Source: an uncultured Bacteroidaceae bacterium (GTDB lineage Bacteria > Bacteroidota > Bacteroidia > Bacteroidales > Bacteroidaceae). Taken from it: 59,382 nucleotides of DNA. Below, in pieces: positions 31,956-41,185 of this stretch; within the stretch, counting starts at the first letter, position 1; each line of letters begins with the position of its first letter. The notes under the pieces are model-generated. The model ran no database searches. It was not told the origin of the DNA and saw only the letters and a list, made by a program, of their open reading frames with translations. The position numbers and the translations under genes are program-made. The DNA is taken from assembly GCA_905233765.1 (NCBI GenBank), contig CAJOCU010000015.1, positions 1 to 59,382 on the forward strand, read 5' to 3'.

Positions 31956-32708
31956 ATGATTTCCGTCGTCATCAACACCTACAATGCAGAACGGCATCTG
32001 GATGCCGTTCTGCGTTCGGTTCAGGACTTTGACGAGGTGGTCATATGTGACATGGAAAGCACCGACGCCACCCTCGACATCGCCCGCGAACATGGCTGCA
32101 AGGTTGTCACCTTCCCCAAGAAAGATTATGTCAGTGCCGAGCCGGCGCGCACCTTTGCCATACAGTCGGCCACGAATCCCTGGGTGTTGGTGGTGGATGC
32201 CGATGAGTTGGTTCCTTCCGCTCTCTGCAACTACCTCTATACGCTGATTCAGCGCCCCGATGCACCTGCCGGCCTCTACATCCCCCGAAAGAACTATTTC
32301 ATGGGTCGTTTCATGCACTGCCTCTACCCCGACTACCTCCTCCGCTTCTTTGTTCGCGAAGGCACCGTGTGGCCTCCTTATGTCCACACGTTCCCCATCG
32401 TTCAGGGCCGTCTGGAGAAGATTCCCTCGTCGCGCATAGATTTGGCCTTCGACCATCTGGCTCACGACAGCGTAGCGGACATCCTCCGCAAGACGAACCA
32501 ATATACTGAGAACGAACTCGAGAAGAAACGCGACAAGCACTACGGCCCGTTGGCCTTCCTCTGGCGCCCCTTCTTCCGATGGTTCAAGGCCTACATCCTA
32601 AAAGGCGGTTTCCGCGATGGCCTGCCCGGCTTCATCAAAGCCTGCCTGGAGGGCTACTACCAATTTATCATGCTCGCCAAGATGACCGAACAACGAACCC
32701 GCACATGA
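31956..32708 (+). CDS. GT2 glycosyltransferase, WaaE/KdtX-like
   Basis: A 250-residue protein from 31956, the first ATG after the promoter at 31893. GT-A motifs are MISVVINTYNAERHLDAVL, VVICDMESTDATLDIA and WVLVVDADELVP (DxD), followed by the core-glycosyltransferase pattern YIPRKNYFMGRFMHCLYPDY, LRFFVREGTVWPPYVH. This matches the WaaE/KdtX type that adds a beta-glucose or related sugar to LPS heptose. The C-terminal basic/hydrophobic stretch suggests peripheral membrane binding. The stop overlaps the next gene (ATGA at 32705). Confidence 0.85.
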   Translation: MISVVINTYNAERHLDAVLRSVQDFDEVVICDMESTDATLDIAREHGCKVVTFPKKDYVSAEPARTFAIQSATNPWVLVVDADELVPSALCNYLYTLIQRPDAPAGLYIPRKNYFMGRFMHCLYPDYLLRFFVREGTVWPPYVHTFPIVQGRLEKIPSSRIDLAFDHLAHDSVADILRKTNQYTENELEKKRDKHYGPLAFLWRPFFRWFKAYILKGGFRDGLPGFIKACLEGYYQFIMLAKMTEQRTRT

Positions 32709-33925
32709 CCAGCGACCAGTTTTCACTCCGCGGCAAGCAACGCGTGCTCTTCGTCATCAGTCGTTTTCTGGATGGCGGCATTGACACCGTGCTGCTCGAG
32801 CTTCTGAACAATCTGTTGCGGAACTCGCCCCACGTGCATTGCATGCTGGTTATCGCCAACAAGATGGCCGGCAAGGAGGTATTCTTTGACAAACTGCCTC
32901 CCGAGGTGGAGGTGCATTATCTCGTGGATGAGCGTTGGCTGCAGTGGTACAAGGTGCGCAAGTTGGAAGGGCGCCGCAATCGTGTCCTCTCGCTTCTGGA
33001 CGAGATGTTCCTCAATCCCATCCGTCAGCATCTGCTGAAGCGTCGCTTCCGTCGGTTGCAGCAAGAGGTGGATGTGGTCATAGACATTGACTCGCGCGCA
33101 CATAGCATCATTGACTGGACCCAGCTCACGCTGAACATCGCCTATTTCCATTTCAGTTTCCAGCACATGCTGGATGCGCATCCCCACTACATGCGGCGTG
33201 TGGCCAAGGGCTTGAAGAACTACGACTATGTCGTCTCCATCTCCAAGGAGATGGCCGAGGAGGGGGCACGTCTGTTCCCGTGGCTGCAGGACAAGCTGGT
33301 GACCATCTACAACGGCGTGCGCAAGGACCACCTCCTGCTCCGTGCTGACGAGGTGGTGTCGCACCCGCTGTGGTATCGCCTGTCGCGGCAGGGTTTCATC
33401 CTTGCCGTGGAACGTCTCGAGGAAAGCCAGAAGGACATCACCTCCCTGATAGAGGCCTACGCCTTGCTCTCAGCGCGCAGCGCGCAGCTCCCCTATCTCG
33501 TGGTGCTGGGCGAAGGGCATGACCGCGACCTGCTGCAGACCCTGATCAACCAGCGTGGGATGTCGCAGCGCATCTTCCTCCTGGGTTTCACGGAGAACCC
33601 CTATCCCTGGATGAAGCACGCTCAGATGATGGTACATAGCTCCAAATTCGAGGGGCTTCCCACGGTGCTGATTGAAGGGTTGATGCTGGGCAAGCTCATC
33701 GTCTCCACCGACTGCCCCACCGGTCCTCGCGAGATCCTGGCCAACGGCAAGGCTGGTGTACTCGTCCCTGTGGGCGATGTGGAAGCGTTGGCACAGGCCA
33801 TGCAGGACATCCTCACTGACGTGGCCCTGCAGGAGCGTCTGCGCGCCAGCATCAGCTATCAGGTTGACGTCTTCCGTCCGCAGAAGAACATCGTCAAGCT
33901 CTTGGACATCCTGGGAGAAAATTAA
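32705..33925 (+). CDS. GT4 glycosyltransferase
   Basis: A 406-residue GT-B protein from 32705. N-terminal VLFVISRFLDGGIDTVLLEL; C-terminal VTIYNGVRKDHLLLR, FILAVERLEESQKDITSLIE, LVVLGEGHDRDLLQTLI and MMVHSSKFEGLPTVLIEGLM (E(x7)E), then STDCPTGPREILANG. This is typical of LPS outer-core retaining transferases. Coupled to the GT2 gene; its stop overlaps the convergent next gene by 4 bases. Confidence 0.9.
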   Translation: MTSDQFSLRGKQRVLFVISRFLDGGIDTVLLELLNNLLRNSPHVHCMLVIANKMAGKEVFFDKLPPEVEVHYLVDERWLQWYKVRKLEGRRNRVLSLLDEMFLNPIRQHLLKRRFRRLQQEVDVVIDIDSRAHSIIDWTQLTLNIAYFHFSFQHMLDAHPHYMRRVAKGLKNYDYVVSISKEMAEEGARLFPWLQDKLVTIYNGVRKDHLLLRADEVVSHPLWYRLSRQGFILAVERLEESQKDITSLIEAYALLSARSAQLPYLVVLGEGHDRDLLQTLINQRGMSQRIFLLGFTENPYPWMKHAQMMVHSSKFEGLPTVLIEGLMLGKLIVSTDCPTGPREILANGKAGVLVPVGDVEALAQAMQDILTDVALQERLRASISYQVDVFRPQKNIVKLLDILGEN

Positions 33926-34797
33926 CGCAGTAGGCGGTAGTAGGCCATCTTGTAGCACAGCTTGAAGAGTTTCGCGCGCGACAGCCCTTGTGCTCGCGCT
34001 TCTTGCATCAGCCGAGCGACCTGCGCCACCGGCATCTTCGTCTTCACGCATTTCTTGAGGAAATCATACCAGATGAAGCGCTCATAACCGGCGCGTTGCT
34101 CCGTTGTCAGTGCACATCCCGCGGCCAGTATGGGCAGTGCGCCCTTCCATTTCTCGCGATGCAGCGTGAGCGTTGTCTGCACCCACGCCAGGCTGTAGGC
34201 ACCGTAGGACATGTGCTCGATCATCGACTGCGAACACACGTAGTTCGTGCGTCCTGCCTGCTGCATGCTCAGACAGAAGTCCACATCGTAGCCGTGAAAG
34301 CCTGTAATCACCCTCTCGTCGAACGGACAAGCCGCCCAAGCCGCCCGGCTGACCATCATGCAGCAGCCATCCACAGCCACGACGGGCGTGAAGCCGCTGG
34401 CGTTCAGGTTGCTGGTCACGCACCGTTCCCTCCCTCTGTGGCCCGACTGGATGTAGTGCTTCACGGACAGATCCGTGTGCACGAACCACCCCGAGGGCGC
34501 TGCCGCCTTGTACAGCGTTCCCAGATAGCCGATGACACCCGTGTCCGCCTTCAGCGCCTGCTCGCTCACCGCAGGGCCGAAGTCCTTCGTGAGGAACCGC
34601 ACGTCCTCATGCACAAAGCACAGCACCTCGCCCTGCGCGCGGCGTGCACCTTCGTTATATACGTGTGCGAGGCCCTGTGGCGCCTGACGGTTGTCGATGA
34701 CGATGCATTCGTGCGCGCAGCCCACCGTCGCGCCGATGTTCTCCTGTAGGGCTAGTGCCTTGTCCGGGTCGATGCTGCAGATGATGAAGCTAATCAT
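33922..34797 (-). CDS. StrF-domain glycosyltransferase (GT2-like)
   Basis: A 291-residue protein. MISFIICSIDPDKALALQEN, ECIVIDNRQAPQGLAHVYNE, GEVLCFVHEDVRFLTKDFG and VVAVDGCCMMVSRAA match the streptomycin-biosynthesis StrF / Glyco_tranf_2_5 family. GFHGYDVDFCLSMQQAG gives the catalytic-base region. It is probably a cytoplasmic transferase for an LPS or capsule sugar. It overlaps the next gene upstream (34790) by 8 bases, so the two are co-translated. Confidence 0.8.
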   Translation of the reverse strand: MISFIICSIDPDKALALQENIGATVGCAHECIVIDNRQAPQGLAHVYNEGARRAQGEVLCFVHEDVRFLTKDFGPAVSEQALKADTGVIGYLGTLYKAAAPSGWFVHTDLSVKHYIQSGHRGRERCVTSNLNASGFTPVVAVDGCCMMVSRAAWAACPFDERVITGFHGYDVDFCLSMQQAGRTNYVCSQSMIEHMSYGAYSLAWVQTTLTLHREKWKGALPILAAGCALTTEQRAGYERFIWYDFLKKCVKTKMPVAQVARLMQEARAQGLSRAKLFKLCYKMAYYRLLR

Positions 34798-36154
34798 TGT
34801 GTTCGTAGATGGCTAAGCGTTGGCGAATCAGGTCCATTTCATCGAGCATGGGCGTGTCGGCCTGCAGTGCCTTCGCGGCCAATGTCTCTTGCAGCGCGGG
34901 CTCTCCGAGCAGGTCTGCGATGGCATCTGCGAACGCCTCGGTCGTGTCAGCGATGAGGCACTGCTTCCCATGCTGCACCTGCAGGCCCTCGCAGCCCTTC
35001 GAGGTCGTCACCAGCGGCGCCTGAGCAGCGAAGGCATCCAGAATCTTCATCCTCATGCCGCTGCCGATGCGGATGGGCACAATCGAGATCTTGCCGTTGA
35101 TGAATGCGGGCAGGTCGTTGACAAACCCGTCGAAAACCGCTTCCGGACAGAGCGCGCTGATGCAGGTCCGCAGCGCCTTGCGCCATTGCCCCGTGATGTG
35201 GAGGGCCGGAAGCTGCCCCAGACGCTGGCGCAGCGCAGGCACCACCTGCTGGCAGAACCACAGCATGCCGTCGGCGTTGGGGAAATGCGAACCGCTGCCG
35301 ATGAAGACCAGCTCCGTGGCCGCACGGAAGGGCAGTTCCGTCTGCTGGACGTTCTTCGTGATGGCGGGCGAGGTGACAATCTTTTCCGGGTCGATGTAGC
35401 GGCTGAGGAGGTTCCTGTCCGTCTCTGTGAGCGTGACGATGGTGTCGTAGCGGTTCAGGGCCGCCAGCTCCATCGCTTTCTCGCGTTCCATCATGATGCG
35501 CTCTGTCGCCAGTGCCGGCTGGAACAGCTCCAGCTCGTTCTCGTTGCGCACAAAGCGCAGCTCATGATGCACAAAAATTTTCCTGACGTCCGTGGGCAAG
35601 AGATAGACCAGATGGAGGTACTCGTAGAACTCCACCTGAATGGCTTCGAAGCCCTTCCGGGCCACCTCGCTGACATAGTCGCAGAACGCGGGCGCGAAAT
35701 CGTTCATCTCCCTGTACAGGTTGGAGTTGGCGCGCACGAAAGCCGACAGCGCTGCCGAGGATTGTTCTGCCGAGGACAGCGCTACCGCGGGCTTGCGCAG
35801 GAGGTTGAGTGCGTGGTTCCATCGCTGGCGCGCCAGCTTCCGCTGGGTCGAGTGGTGCCAGTAGTCCAGCCATTCACACACCTTGCGCCTGAGCCAGGGC
35901 ATGGAAGCATATGGCGATGCCGGCTTCCCGTTGTCGATGCGCGCCTCCTCATGTGCGTCGAACACATAGAAGGTCACATCGGGCCACAGCGCCTGCAGCC
36001 GCTCCAGGTTCGCGCGTTCTCCGGCGTGGTGGACGTACAGCAGCATTGACACCTCATGCTGCCGACGCGCATGATCCGTCATCGTGAAGACAGCCTGATT
36101 GCCGCCGCTGTTGAGCGGGTAGGGCACCCAAGGCACTATGTACAGAATTCTCAT
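34790..36154 (-). CDS. GT4-like glycosyltransferase
   Basis: A 454-residue GT-B protein. N-terminal MRILYIVPWVPYPLNSGGNQ; middle IQVEFYEYLHLVYLLPTDVR, KIFVHHELRFVRNE and YDTIVTLTETDRNLLSRYID; C-terminal ELVFIGSGSHFPNADGML, ISIVPIRIGSGMRMKILDAF and TTSKGCEGLQVQHG. Family members act in surface polysaccharide synthesis. The body is longer than usual, with a helical insert at ~95-160 containing many Ala/Arg. Followed by a StrF-type gene and preceded by a GT2 gene. Confidence 0.85.
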   Translation of the reverse strand: MRILYIVPWVPYPLNSGGNQAVFTMTDHARRQHEVSMLLYVHHAGERANLERLQALWPDVTFYVFDAHEEARIDNGKPASPYASMPWLRRKVCEWLDYWHHSTQRKLARQRWNHALNLLRKPAVALSSAEQSSAALSAFVRANSNLYREMNDFAPAFCDYVSEVARKGFEAIQVEFYEYLHLVYLLPTDVRKIFVHHELRFVRNENELELFQPALATERIMMEREKAMELAALNRYDTIVTLTETDRNLLSRYIDPEKIVTSPAITKNVQQTELPFRAATELVFIGSGSHFPNADGMLWFCQQVVPALRQRLGQLPALHITGQWRKALRTCISALCPEAVFDGFVNDLPAFINGKISIVPIRIGSGMRMKILDAFAAQAPLVTTSKGCEGLQVQHGKQCLIADTTEAFADAIADLLGEPALQETLAAKALQADTPMLDEMDLIRQRLAIYEHND

Positions 36155-36170
36155 AGCTCAGCGAGATTAG

Positions 36171-37178
36171 TCAATTGAATGGGATGTGATGACTGTCGAA
36201 GATTGCTAATCCCTCCTCAAAGGGTTTGCAATAGTGCATGTCACGTTTTAATATGCGTTTGAATGTCCCGAAGTTAAGGCCAAAACGCAGTATAGCCTGC
36301 CATGGTAGGTAATGAGGATGGGTACGGCAGACGGTGTAGAGGTAGCGCACGAGGTGTGGGCAGTTGTGACGATAGCAGTCATCAAGATGCCGGAGTTTCT
36401 CCTGCTCCACGAAGTTGTACACATTATGATTGCATCGTAAAATCGGGGTGGAGAACATGATATCAGCCATTCTACCCGTGATATAGGCGCTAGCCCTGAA
36501 ATGATGCTCGTAGGACGTGGAAGTCTGGATGGACTGCCGGCGCACGCGATAGATGTAGGTCTCGTGTTCCACGATGCTGACAGTCTGCACGTACTGCAGC
36601 ATCTGGAAGTTCCATAGCGTGTCCTCATGGATGAGGCCTTCCTCGAAGAACAATTGGTGCTTCAACAGGAAATCCCTTCGCACCAAGCGGTTCCACGCCA
36701 TCGGGAAGATCTGTTCCTTGCAGTAGGCTCGGATATGCTGCCGGCGGTTGAGGAAGGGCTTGCCCACGCGCAGGTGGGGGCAGCCCAGCTCAGGGCCGTC
36801 GAAGCGGTAGTCGCCCACTACCATATCTACATCCTTCTCATTACGTCTTGACGACGCTACCAAAAGCTGGAGACAATCAGAAGAGATGGTGTCATCGCTA
36901 TCAAGGAAAAAAACATACTCGCCTTGGCTGACCTGCAATCCTGTATTGCGAGCTGCTGAAAGCCCCCTGTTTCTTTCGTGTCGGATGTTTTTCACTTGTG
37001 CCTGATTCAAGGGGTATTTCTCCAGACAAGAATCTAAGACGTGTCTGCTGTCATCTGTGCTGCAGTCATCCACAGCAATCAGTTCAAAGTCCCTATACGT
37101 CTGAACCGCTACGGATGCAATACATTCCTCCAAGTATTGTTGCACGTTGTAGATAGGTATGATGACGGAGACTTTCAT
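36171..37178 (-). CDS. GT2 glycosyltransferase
   Basis: A 335-residue protein. SVIIPIYNVQQYLEECIASV, LIAVDDCSTDDSRHVL, RGLSAARNTGLQVSQGEYVF, FLDSDDTISSD (DxD-like SDD) and a C-terminal helical part with MAWNRLVRRDFLLKHQLFF, EEGLIHEDTLWN. This is the large GT2 subgroup of capsule and LPS transferases. It starts 38 bases after the stop of the AT-rich gene upstream and may read through from it. Confidence 0.88.
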   Translation of the reverse strand: MKVSVIIPIYNVQQYLEECIASVAVQTYRDFELIAVDDCSTDDSRHVLDSCLEKYPLNQAQVKNIRHERNRGLSAARNTGLQVSQGEYVFFLDSDDTISSDCLQLLVASSRRNEKDVDMVVGDYRFDGPELGCPHLRVGKPFLNRRQHIRAYCKEQIFPMAWNRLVRRDFLLKHQLFFEEGLIHEDTLWNFQMLQYVQTVSIVEHETYIYRVRRQSIQTSTSYEHHFRASAYITGRMADIMFSTPILRCNHNVYNFVEQEKLRHLDDCYRHNCPHLVRYLYTVCRTHPHYLPWQAILRFGLNFGTFKRILKRDMHYCKPFEEGLAIFDSHHIPFN

Positions 37179-37216
37179 ACGTAGGATGATGCGTTAGCAC
37201 AACGGGGTGCTTTTAT

Positions 37217-39007
37217 TCAACGGGACATCAATATGTATATTACTAATGCAATAATTATAAGAAGGAAGAATGTCGATACAAATATCATCTTTTGGAAATT
37301 CTTCAAATGCTTACGACTTTTCCTAGATACTTTGGCCAGTTCATCACTATTGCATTCAATGGCCGACGGGGAACCTGTTTTGTGTGATACGTGTCCACCG
37401 ATAAAGTATGAAACAATTCTACCCATTCCTATTTTTTCTTCCCACAGTTTTACCCACTCTTTAAAATCAGGGCTTGCGTATCTGGACACAAGGTAAGAAC
37501 AGACAGCATCATCCAGCAAACGCTCTATATTATCAAATATGTCCGCTGAGGAATGGATGAGTAGCTCATTCTTTATAGCAACGTCCCTAACGATATTGTA
37601 GTTATCATAAGCTTCGAGTACTGTTTTATAGTCAGATACGTCTACGTTTTTCTTTGTGGACATTCCCGTTCCAATCCTATAATGATAACATTTATTGGGT
37701 ATGGTAACCAAGGACTTTGCAAAAGAAAAGATGAAAACACTAGTGAACATATCTTCTGCATAGTTACATTTTACACCGTCAAGATAGTTATAAGCCTTCT
37801 TCACGATTTCGGATTTATACATCTTACCACAGACGTTCCACAGAACGTCTCTTTGTACAAAGACGCTGGAAAGTAAATCGGAGTTCTCCTTGAATTTAGC
37901 AGGTTTTTTATTGAGATAATTGTAGAGATCACTCTTCCGTTGGGATGGAATCGTTGATCCGGCCTCGATTGTGAAGCCAAAACCGACAATCTCTACATTC
38001 TCTTCTGTCGAGGCCTTAACACAAACTTCGCAAGTATTCTTTTCTAACCAGTCGTCAGAATCTAAGAATATACAATAATCCCCTGTCGCATTCTTGACTG
38101 CAGATTGACGAGCAAGGAGCAGACCTTGGTTATCTTGGTGTATAACTTTTATCCGAGAATCTATTTCTGCCCAACGATCACACATGTGTGAACTGTTATC
38201 AGTCGATCCGTCATCTACAAGAATGATTTCTATTTTCTGATATGATTGCTTTACTATAGAGTCAACACACCGATCCAAATAATTTTCCACATTATATACA
38301 GGAACCAGGATTGAAACCAATGGATGGGTATTATAATCCATCAGAACGGGCATTTGTTTTTGAGAATCCAACCACGAGCCTTCAAAGTGATGAATTGAAA
38401 ACGTGTTTCCTGTCATGAATATTTCCTTTGTATCCCAGCTTTTGGGACTGAACCAATCAACAGGAAATACGCATACGAAAGACGGATTATTGTCAAACTC
38501 GGTTATATTTTGTATGGGCTTTAATGTAAAACCCTCACTAATTCCGGCTCGAATAATTTTGGGCAGTGTCTCGTTATCTATACTTCCATCTTCTTTGTAA
38601 AAGCTTCTTCCTTCATAACGTTCCAAAAGGCTTTTCAAAAGAGGATGCCCCTTTTCAAAGCCCATAGTCGAGGCTTCAATGGCATAAGAGGAGTCCTCCA
38701 GACCCATAAAATATGGAAGTGTCAATAATTCATTGAATGATCTTACAACCTCTACATCAGAGTCTAGATATATGCCACCATAATGATATAAGGCATACAA
38801 TCTAATATAATCTGCGGCGAACGCATATTTTCGTGCTCCAAAGGCCTCATCTACCCATCTTGACTTCCCCTTCGGAAATCGATTGAAGTCCCACAGCATA
38901 ATCTCATAATCCGGGAGCGTCTTCTTCCAAGAGTTTATGCAATAATTAATTGATGCAGGGAATGGATCGTTACTCAACCAACAATAATGTATAATCTTTG
39001 GTATCAT
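37217..39007 (-). CDS. Bifunctional GT32 + GT2 glycosyltransferase with C-terminal membrane anchor
   Basis: A 596-residue protein. Residues 1-~210 are GT32-like (Gly_transf_sug): IPKIIHYCWLSNDPFPASI, AFAADYIRLYALYHYGGIY, then LDSDVEVV with DxD at ~81-84. Residues ~226-560 are GT2: LVSILVPVYNVENYLDRCV, ILVDDGSTDNSSHMCDRWAE and FLDSDDWLEK. A hydrophobic helix at ~570-593 (STFFLLIIIALVIYILMS) ends the protein. The two domains may add successive sugars to one glycan. The base composition is clearly AT-richer than in the flanking genes. ATGA overlap with the GT8 gene upstream at 39004. Confidence 0.88.
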   Translation of the reverse strand: MIPKIIHYCWLSNDPFPASINYCINSWKKTLPDYEIMLWDFNRFPKGKSRWVDEAFGARKYAFAADYIRLYALYHYGGIYLDSDVEVVRSFNELLTLPYFMGLEDSSYAIEASTMGFEKGHPLLKSLLERYEGRSFYKEDGSIDNETLPKIIRAGISEGFTLKPIQNITEFDNNPSFVCVFPVDWFSPKSWDTKEIFMTGNTFSIHHFEGSWLDSQKQMPVLMDYNTHPLVSILVPVYNVENYLDRCVDSIVKQSYQKIEIILVDDGSTDNSSHMCDRWAEIDSRIKVIHQDNQGLLLARQSAVKNATGDYCIFLDSDDWLEKNTCEVCVKASTEENVEIVGFGFTIEAGSTIPSQRKSDLYNYLNKKPAKFKENSDLLSSVFVQRDVLWNVCGKMYKSEIVKKAYNYLDGVKCNYAEDMFTSVFIFSFAKSLVTIPNKCYHYRIGTGMSTKKNVDVSDYKTVLEAYDNYNIVRDVAIKNELLIHSSADIFDNIERLLDDAVCSYLVSRYASPDFKEWVKLWEEKIGMGRIVSYFIGGHVSHKTGSPSAIECNSDELAKVSRKSRKHLKNFQKMIFVSTFFLLIIIALVIYILMSR

Positions 39008-39981
39008 TTGGGTAGAATCTTAGAGAATTTGCAGATGAGTTTAAAGAAGTAAGGAGCAAAAGTATTAACAGCATACGCATTCTTTCTATATGCTTTCTTC
39101 ATTAATTCCTGAGTGGTGTCATCATTTGGCTTTGATTTCATTAAAGGACAAGAGGCCCATTGGGTCATTTTTTTATATTGCAGCCAATACTCTTGTTTAG
39201 GGCAACCTTTTTGCCATGGTTTCCTATAACTTGCATAGTGAATGATGATAGGATTTTCCATAGCCTCTTTTAGCTCTGCGTGGTAATTGATGTCCAATTC
39301 CTGTTGCTCTGGAGAATACAGAAAATGACTCGTCTGAAGATTGTATTGGTAGGGGATACGCTTGATATGACCATTCAAGACGACATTGATGGCATCTTGG
39401 TCCATGAACCAATATTGATTTTCTGCAATCTTTTGAAGAGCTTTCTGAGAGATGTCATGACGGCGCCAATAATTGAGATTCATCTGGAGGATACCAGCGT
39501 TGAAGTAAACCACAGGAATGGGGATGCCCAAACGGTTGTGATGCCTTATTGTGCATCCGTTCACGTCAATAGCGGCCCCGCACGCAAAGTCTTCGCCAAG
39601 AGGGTGCTTTGCAAAATAACGCAGACTACCTAAGACGATGATATCTGAATCTACATAAAGAACCTCCTCAATGTCGTTATTCAGCACTTTCGGGAGTAAT
39701 AGTCGTAAGTAGGTGGCTTTTGAGATATATGTCAGTTCTGGCAAACCTTCAAAGTATTCTGCTTTGATGGGGATGAGCTCACTATGTTGGTGATAGGCTT
39801 GGGTAATGTCTATGAGTGGTTGAAAGGTGATTGGGTGTTCTCCATCCTCCAAAATAGCTATGTGGAAATGAAGGTCTTCTTCTTTGTTGTTCTCGCAAAT
39901 CGATGTAATGGCGACACCACACTGCATCACATATTTACTATCCAACCCTAGAGCTATGTGAATGGTTTTTTTTGTATCCAT
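39004..39981 (-). CDS. GT8 glycosyltransferase (LgtC-like)
   Basis: A 325-residue protein starting at 39981 (MDTKKTIHIALGLDSKYVMQ). GVAITSICENNKEEDLHFHI is typical of LgtC/WaaJ. EVLYVDSDIIVLGSLRYF holds the DxD manganese site, YFNAGILQMNLNYWRRHDI follows, then DQDAINVVLNG and the IHYASYRKPWQKGC C-terminal motif that closes the active site. Retaining transferases of this type add alpha-galactose or glucose to LPS. A longer start at 40014 would overlap the neighbour and is less likely. AT-rich like its neighbours. Confidence 0.92.
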   Translation of the reverse strand: MDTKKTIHIALGLDSKYVMQCGVAITSICENNKEEDLHFHIAILEDGEHPITFQPLIDITQAYHQHSELIPIKAEYFEGLPELTYISKATYLRLLLPKVLNNDIEEVLYVDSDIIVLGSLRYFAKHPLGEDFACGAAIDVNGCTIRHHNRLGIPIPVVYFNAGILQMNLNYWRRHDISQKALQKIAENQYWFMDQDAINVVLNGHIKRIPYQYNLQTSHFLYSPEQQELDINYHAELKEAMENPIIIHYASYRKPWQKGCPKQEYWLQYKKMTQWASCPLMKSKPNDDTTQELMKKAYRKNAYAVNTFAPYFFKLICKFSKILPK

Positions 39982-39988
39982 CAATTGT

Positions 39989-41155
39989 TCAGTTAAAAAT
40001 GCTGTAATGCTCAATAAATGCTCTAATCTTCATCCGCTCTTGCTCTTCCTTTGCTGTTATATCCTCTTTCATTGACAACTCAAGATTGCGAAGGATTGCG
40101 GATTTCAAATCCTCAAAACATGAAGGCTTAACATCAAAACAGACCTTCCCATTTTTGAGGTCGTCAATAGTATATAACTTGAGAAGCCCATCCATAGACG
40201 AGAGGCGCTCTTCTTCGTTGTCGGGAATCTCAATGAATATGACAGGGATTCCCATGGCTAAACAAGGTTGTGCACAATGGAGCGCAGTCGTGACAATCAG
40301 TTTGGCATTCTTCTTGTATTCTAACAACAAGTTCTCGGAAATCGCTCGGCATTGTTGCCAATTCTTCCAGTTCGCAAATTTATAACAGCGTTGACTAATC
40401 CTTTTTGCATTTCCCTTTAGGGCTGCTGGCAGTGATTCTACTATCTCGTCAGAGCAGTCAACGAGATAAACGAGATCAGCGCCTTGTGCTTCTTTTTCAT
40501 CTCTCAAGGGAAATGTGAGCGTTAGGCATCTGCTGAAATAGGCGGTTATGCCCATACTGTAGCAGAACTCCATTGTGGCTCTGTCCCTACAACCTATATC
40601 GCTTAAACGAATGCTGCTATTTTGATAAAGGCCTTTTATCATTTCTCTCGTGCCAGTGTGGAAGTGTGTTCCTATCCAAACAGGTCTAGTGTCAGGACCT
40701 GGTAAGAATGTCAATTGCTGATGTTCATACCATCCTTGCATGACACATGTACCACCACTGTGGTCTATTAATGAATTTCGACGTACATATTCAAATTTGA
40801 CAGGACCTTTGACGACTTTCTTGATGGCTCCCTCCGTGGCTATTGTTTGTATGTAATCACCTAAGTTTGCACAATCACAAATGGACTCGTAGTAATAGCT
40901 GACATAGTGAGAGGAATAATCTCCGAAGTCCTTTTTATCATAATATTTTTGAAGGAAGGTATTCACCGCACTTTGTACTCGAATCATTTTTTGCGTCTCT
41001 TGTAAGATTGTCGTTATACAGGCGCTTACTGATTCGTCAAGCATTTCCTTAGCACTGTCAGACCCCCCAAGAATAGCCTCCTTGGTCTCTCGCATGGACC
41101 GTTTTATGAAAGACCGACTAGCAAAAACGTTTTTAATATTTCTAATGAATCCCAT
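39989..41155 (-). CDS. Polysaccharide pyruvyl transferase family protein
   Basis: A 388-residue protein. CDCANLGDYIQTIATEGAIK gives the family's NxGD-like opening, followed by SGGTCVMQGWYEH, IGCRDRATMEFCYSMGITAY, FSRCLTLTFPL, VTTALHCAQPCLAMGIPVIF (ThxLHxxxxxxaxGxP-like) and LKLYTIDDLKNG. The family transfers a pyruvate ketal, or acts as a GT-B-like enzyme, on surface sugars using PEP. The first ~90 residues are helical. It is first of the AT-rich trio, probably transcribed with the MsbA-like gene 30 bases upstream. Confidence 0.85.
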   Translation of the reverse strand: MGFIRNIKNVFASRSFIKRSMRETKEAILGGSDSAKEMLDESVSACITTILQETQKMIRVQSAVNTFLQKYYDKKDFGDYSSHYVSYYYESICDCANLGDYIQTIATEGAIKKVVKGPVKFEYVRRNSLIDHSGGTCVMQGWYEHQQLTFLPGPDTRPVWIGTHFHTGTREMIKGLYQNSSIRLSDIGCRDRATMEFCYSMGITAYFSRCLTLTFPLRDEKEAQGADLVYLVDCSDEIVESLPAALKGNAKRISQRCYKFANWKNWQQCRAISENLLLEYKKNAKLIVTTALHCAQPCLAMGIPVIFIEIPDNEEERLSSMDGLLKLYTIDDLKNGKVCFDVKPSCFEDLKSAILRNLELSMKEDITAKEEQERMKIRAFIEHYSIFN

Positions 41156-41185
41156 TTCTTAGCTCTCTTAGCTTTGGTTACAAAT

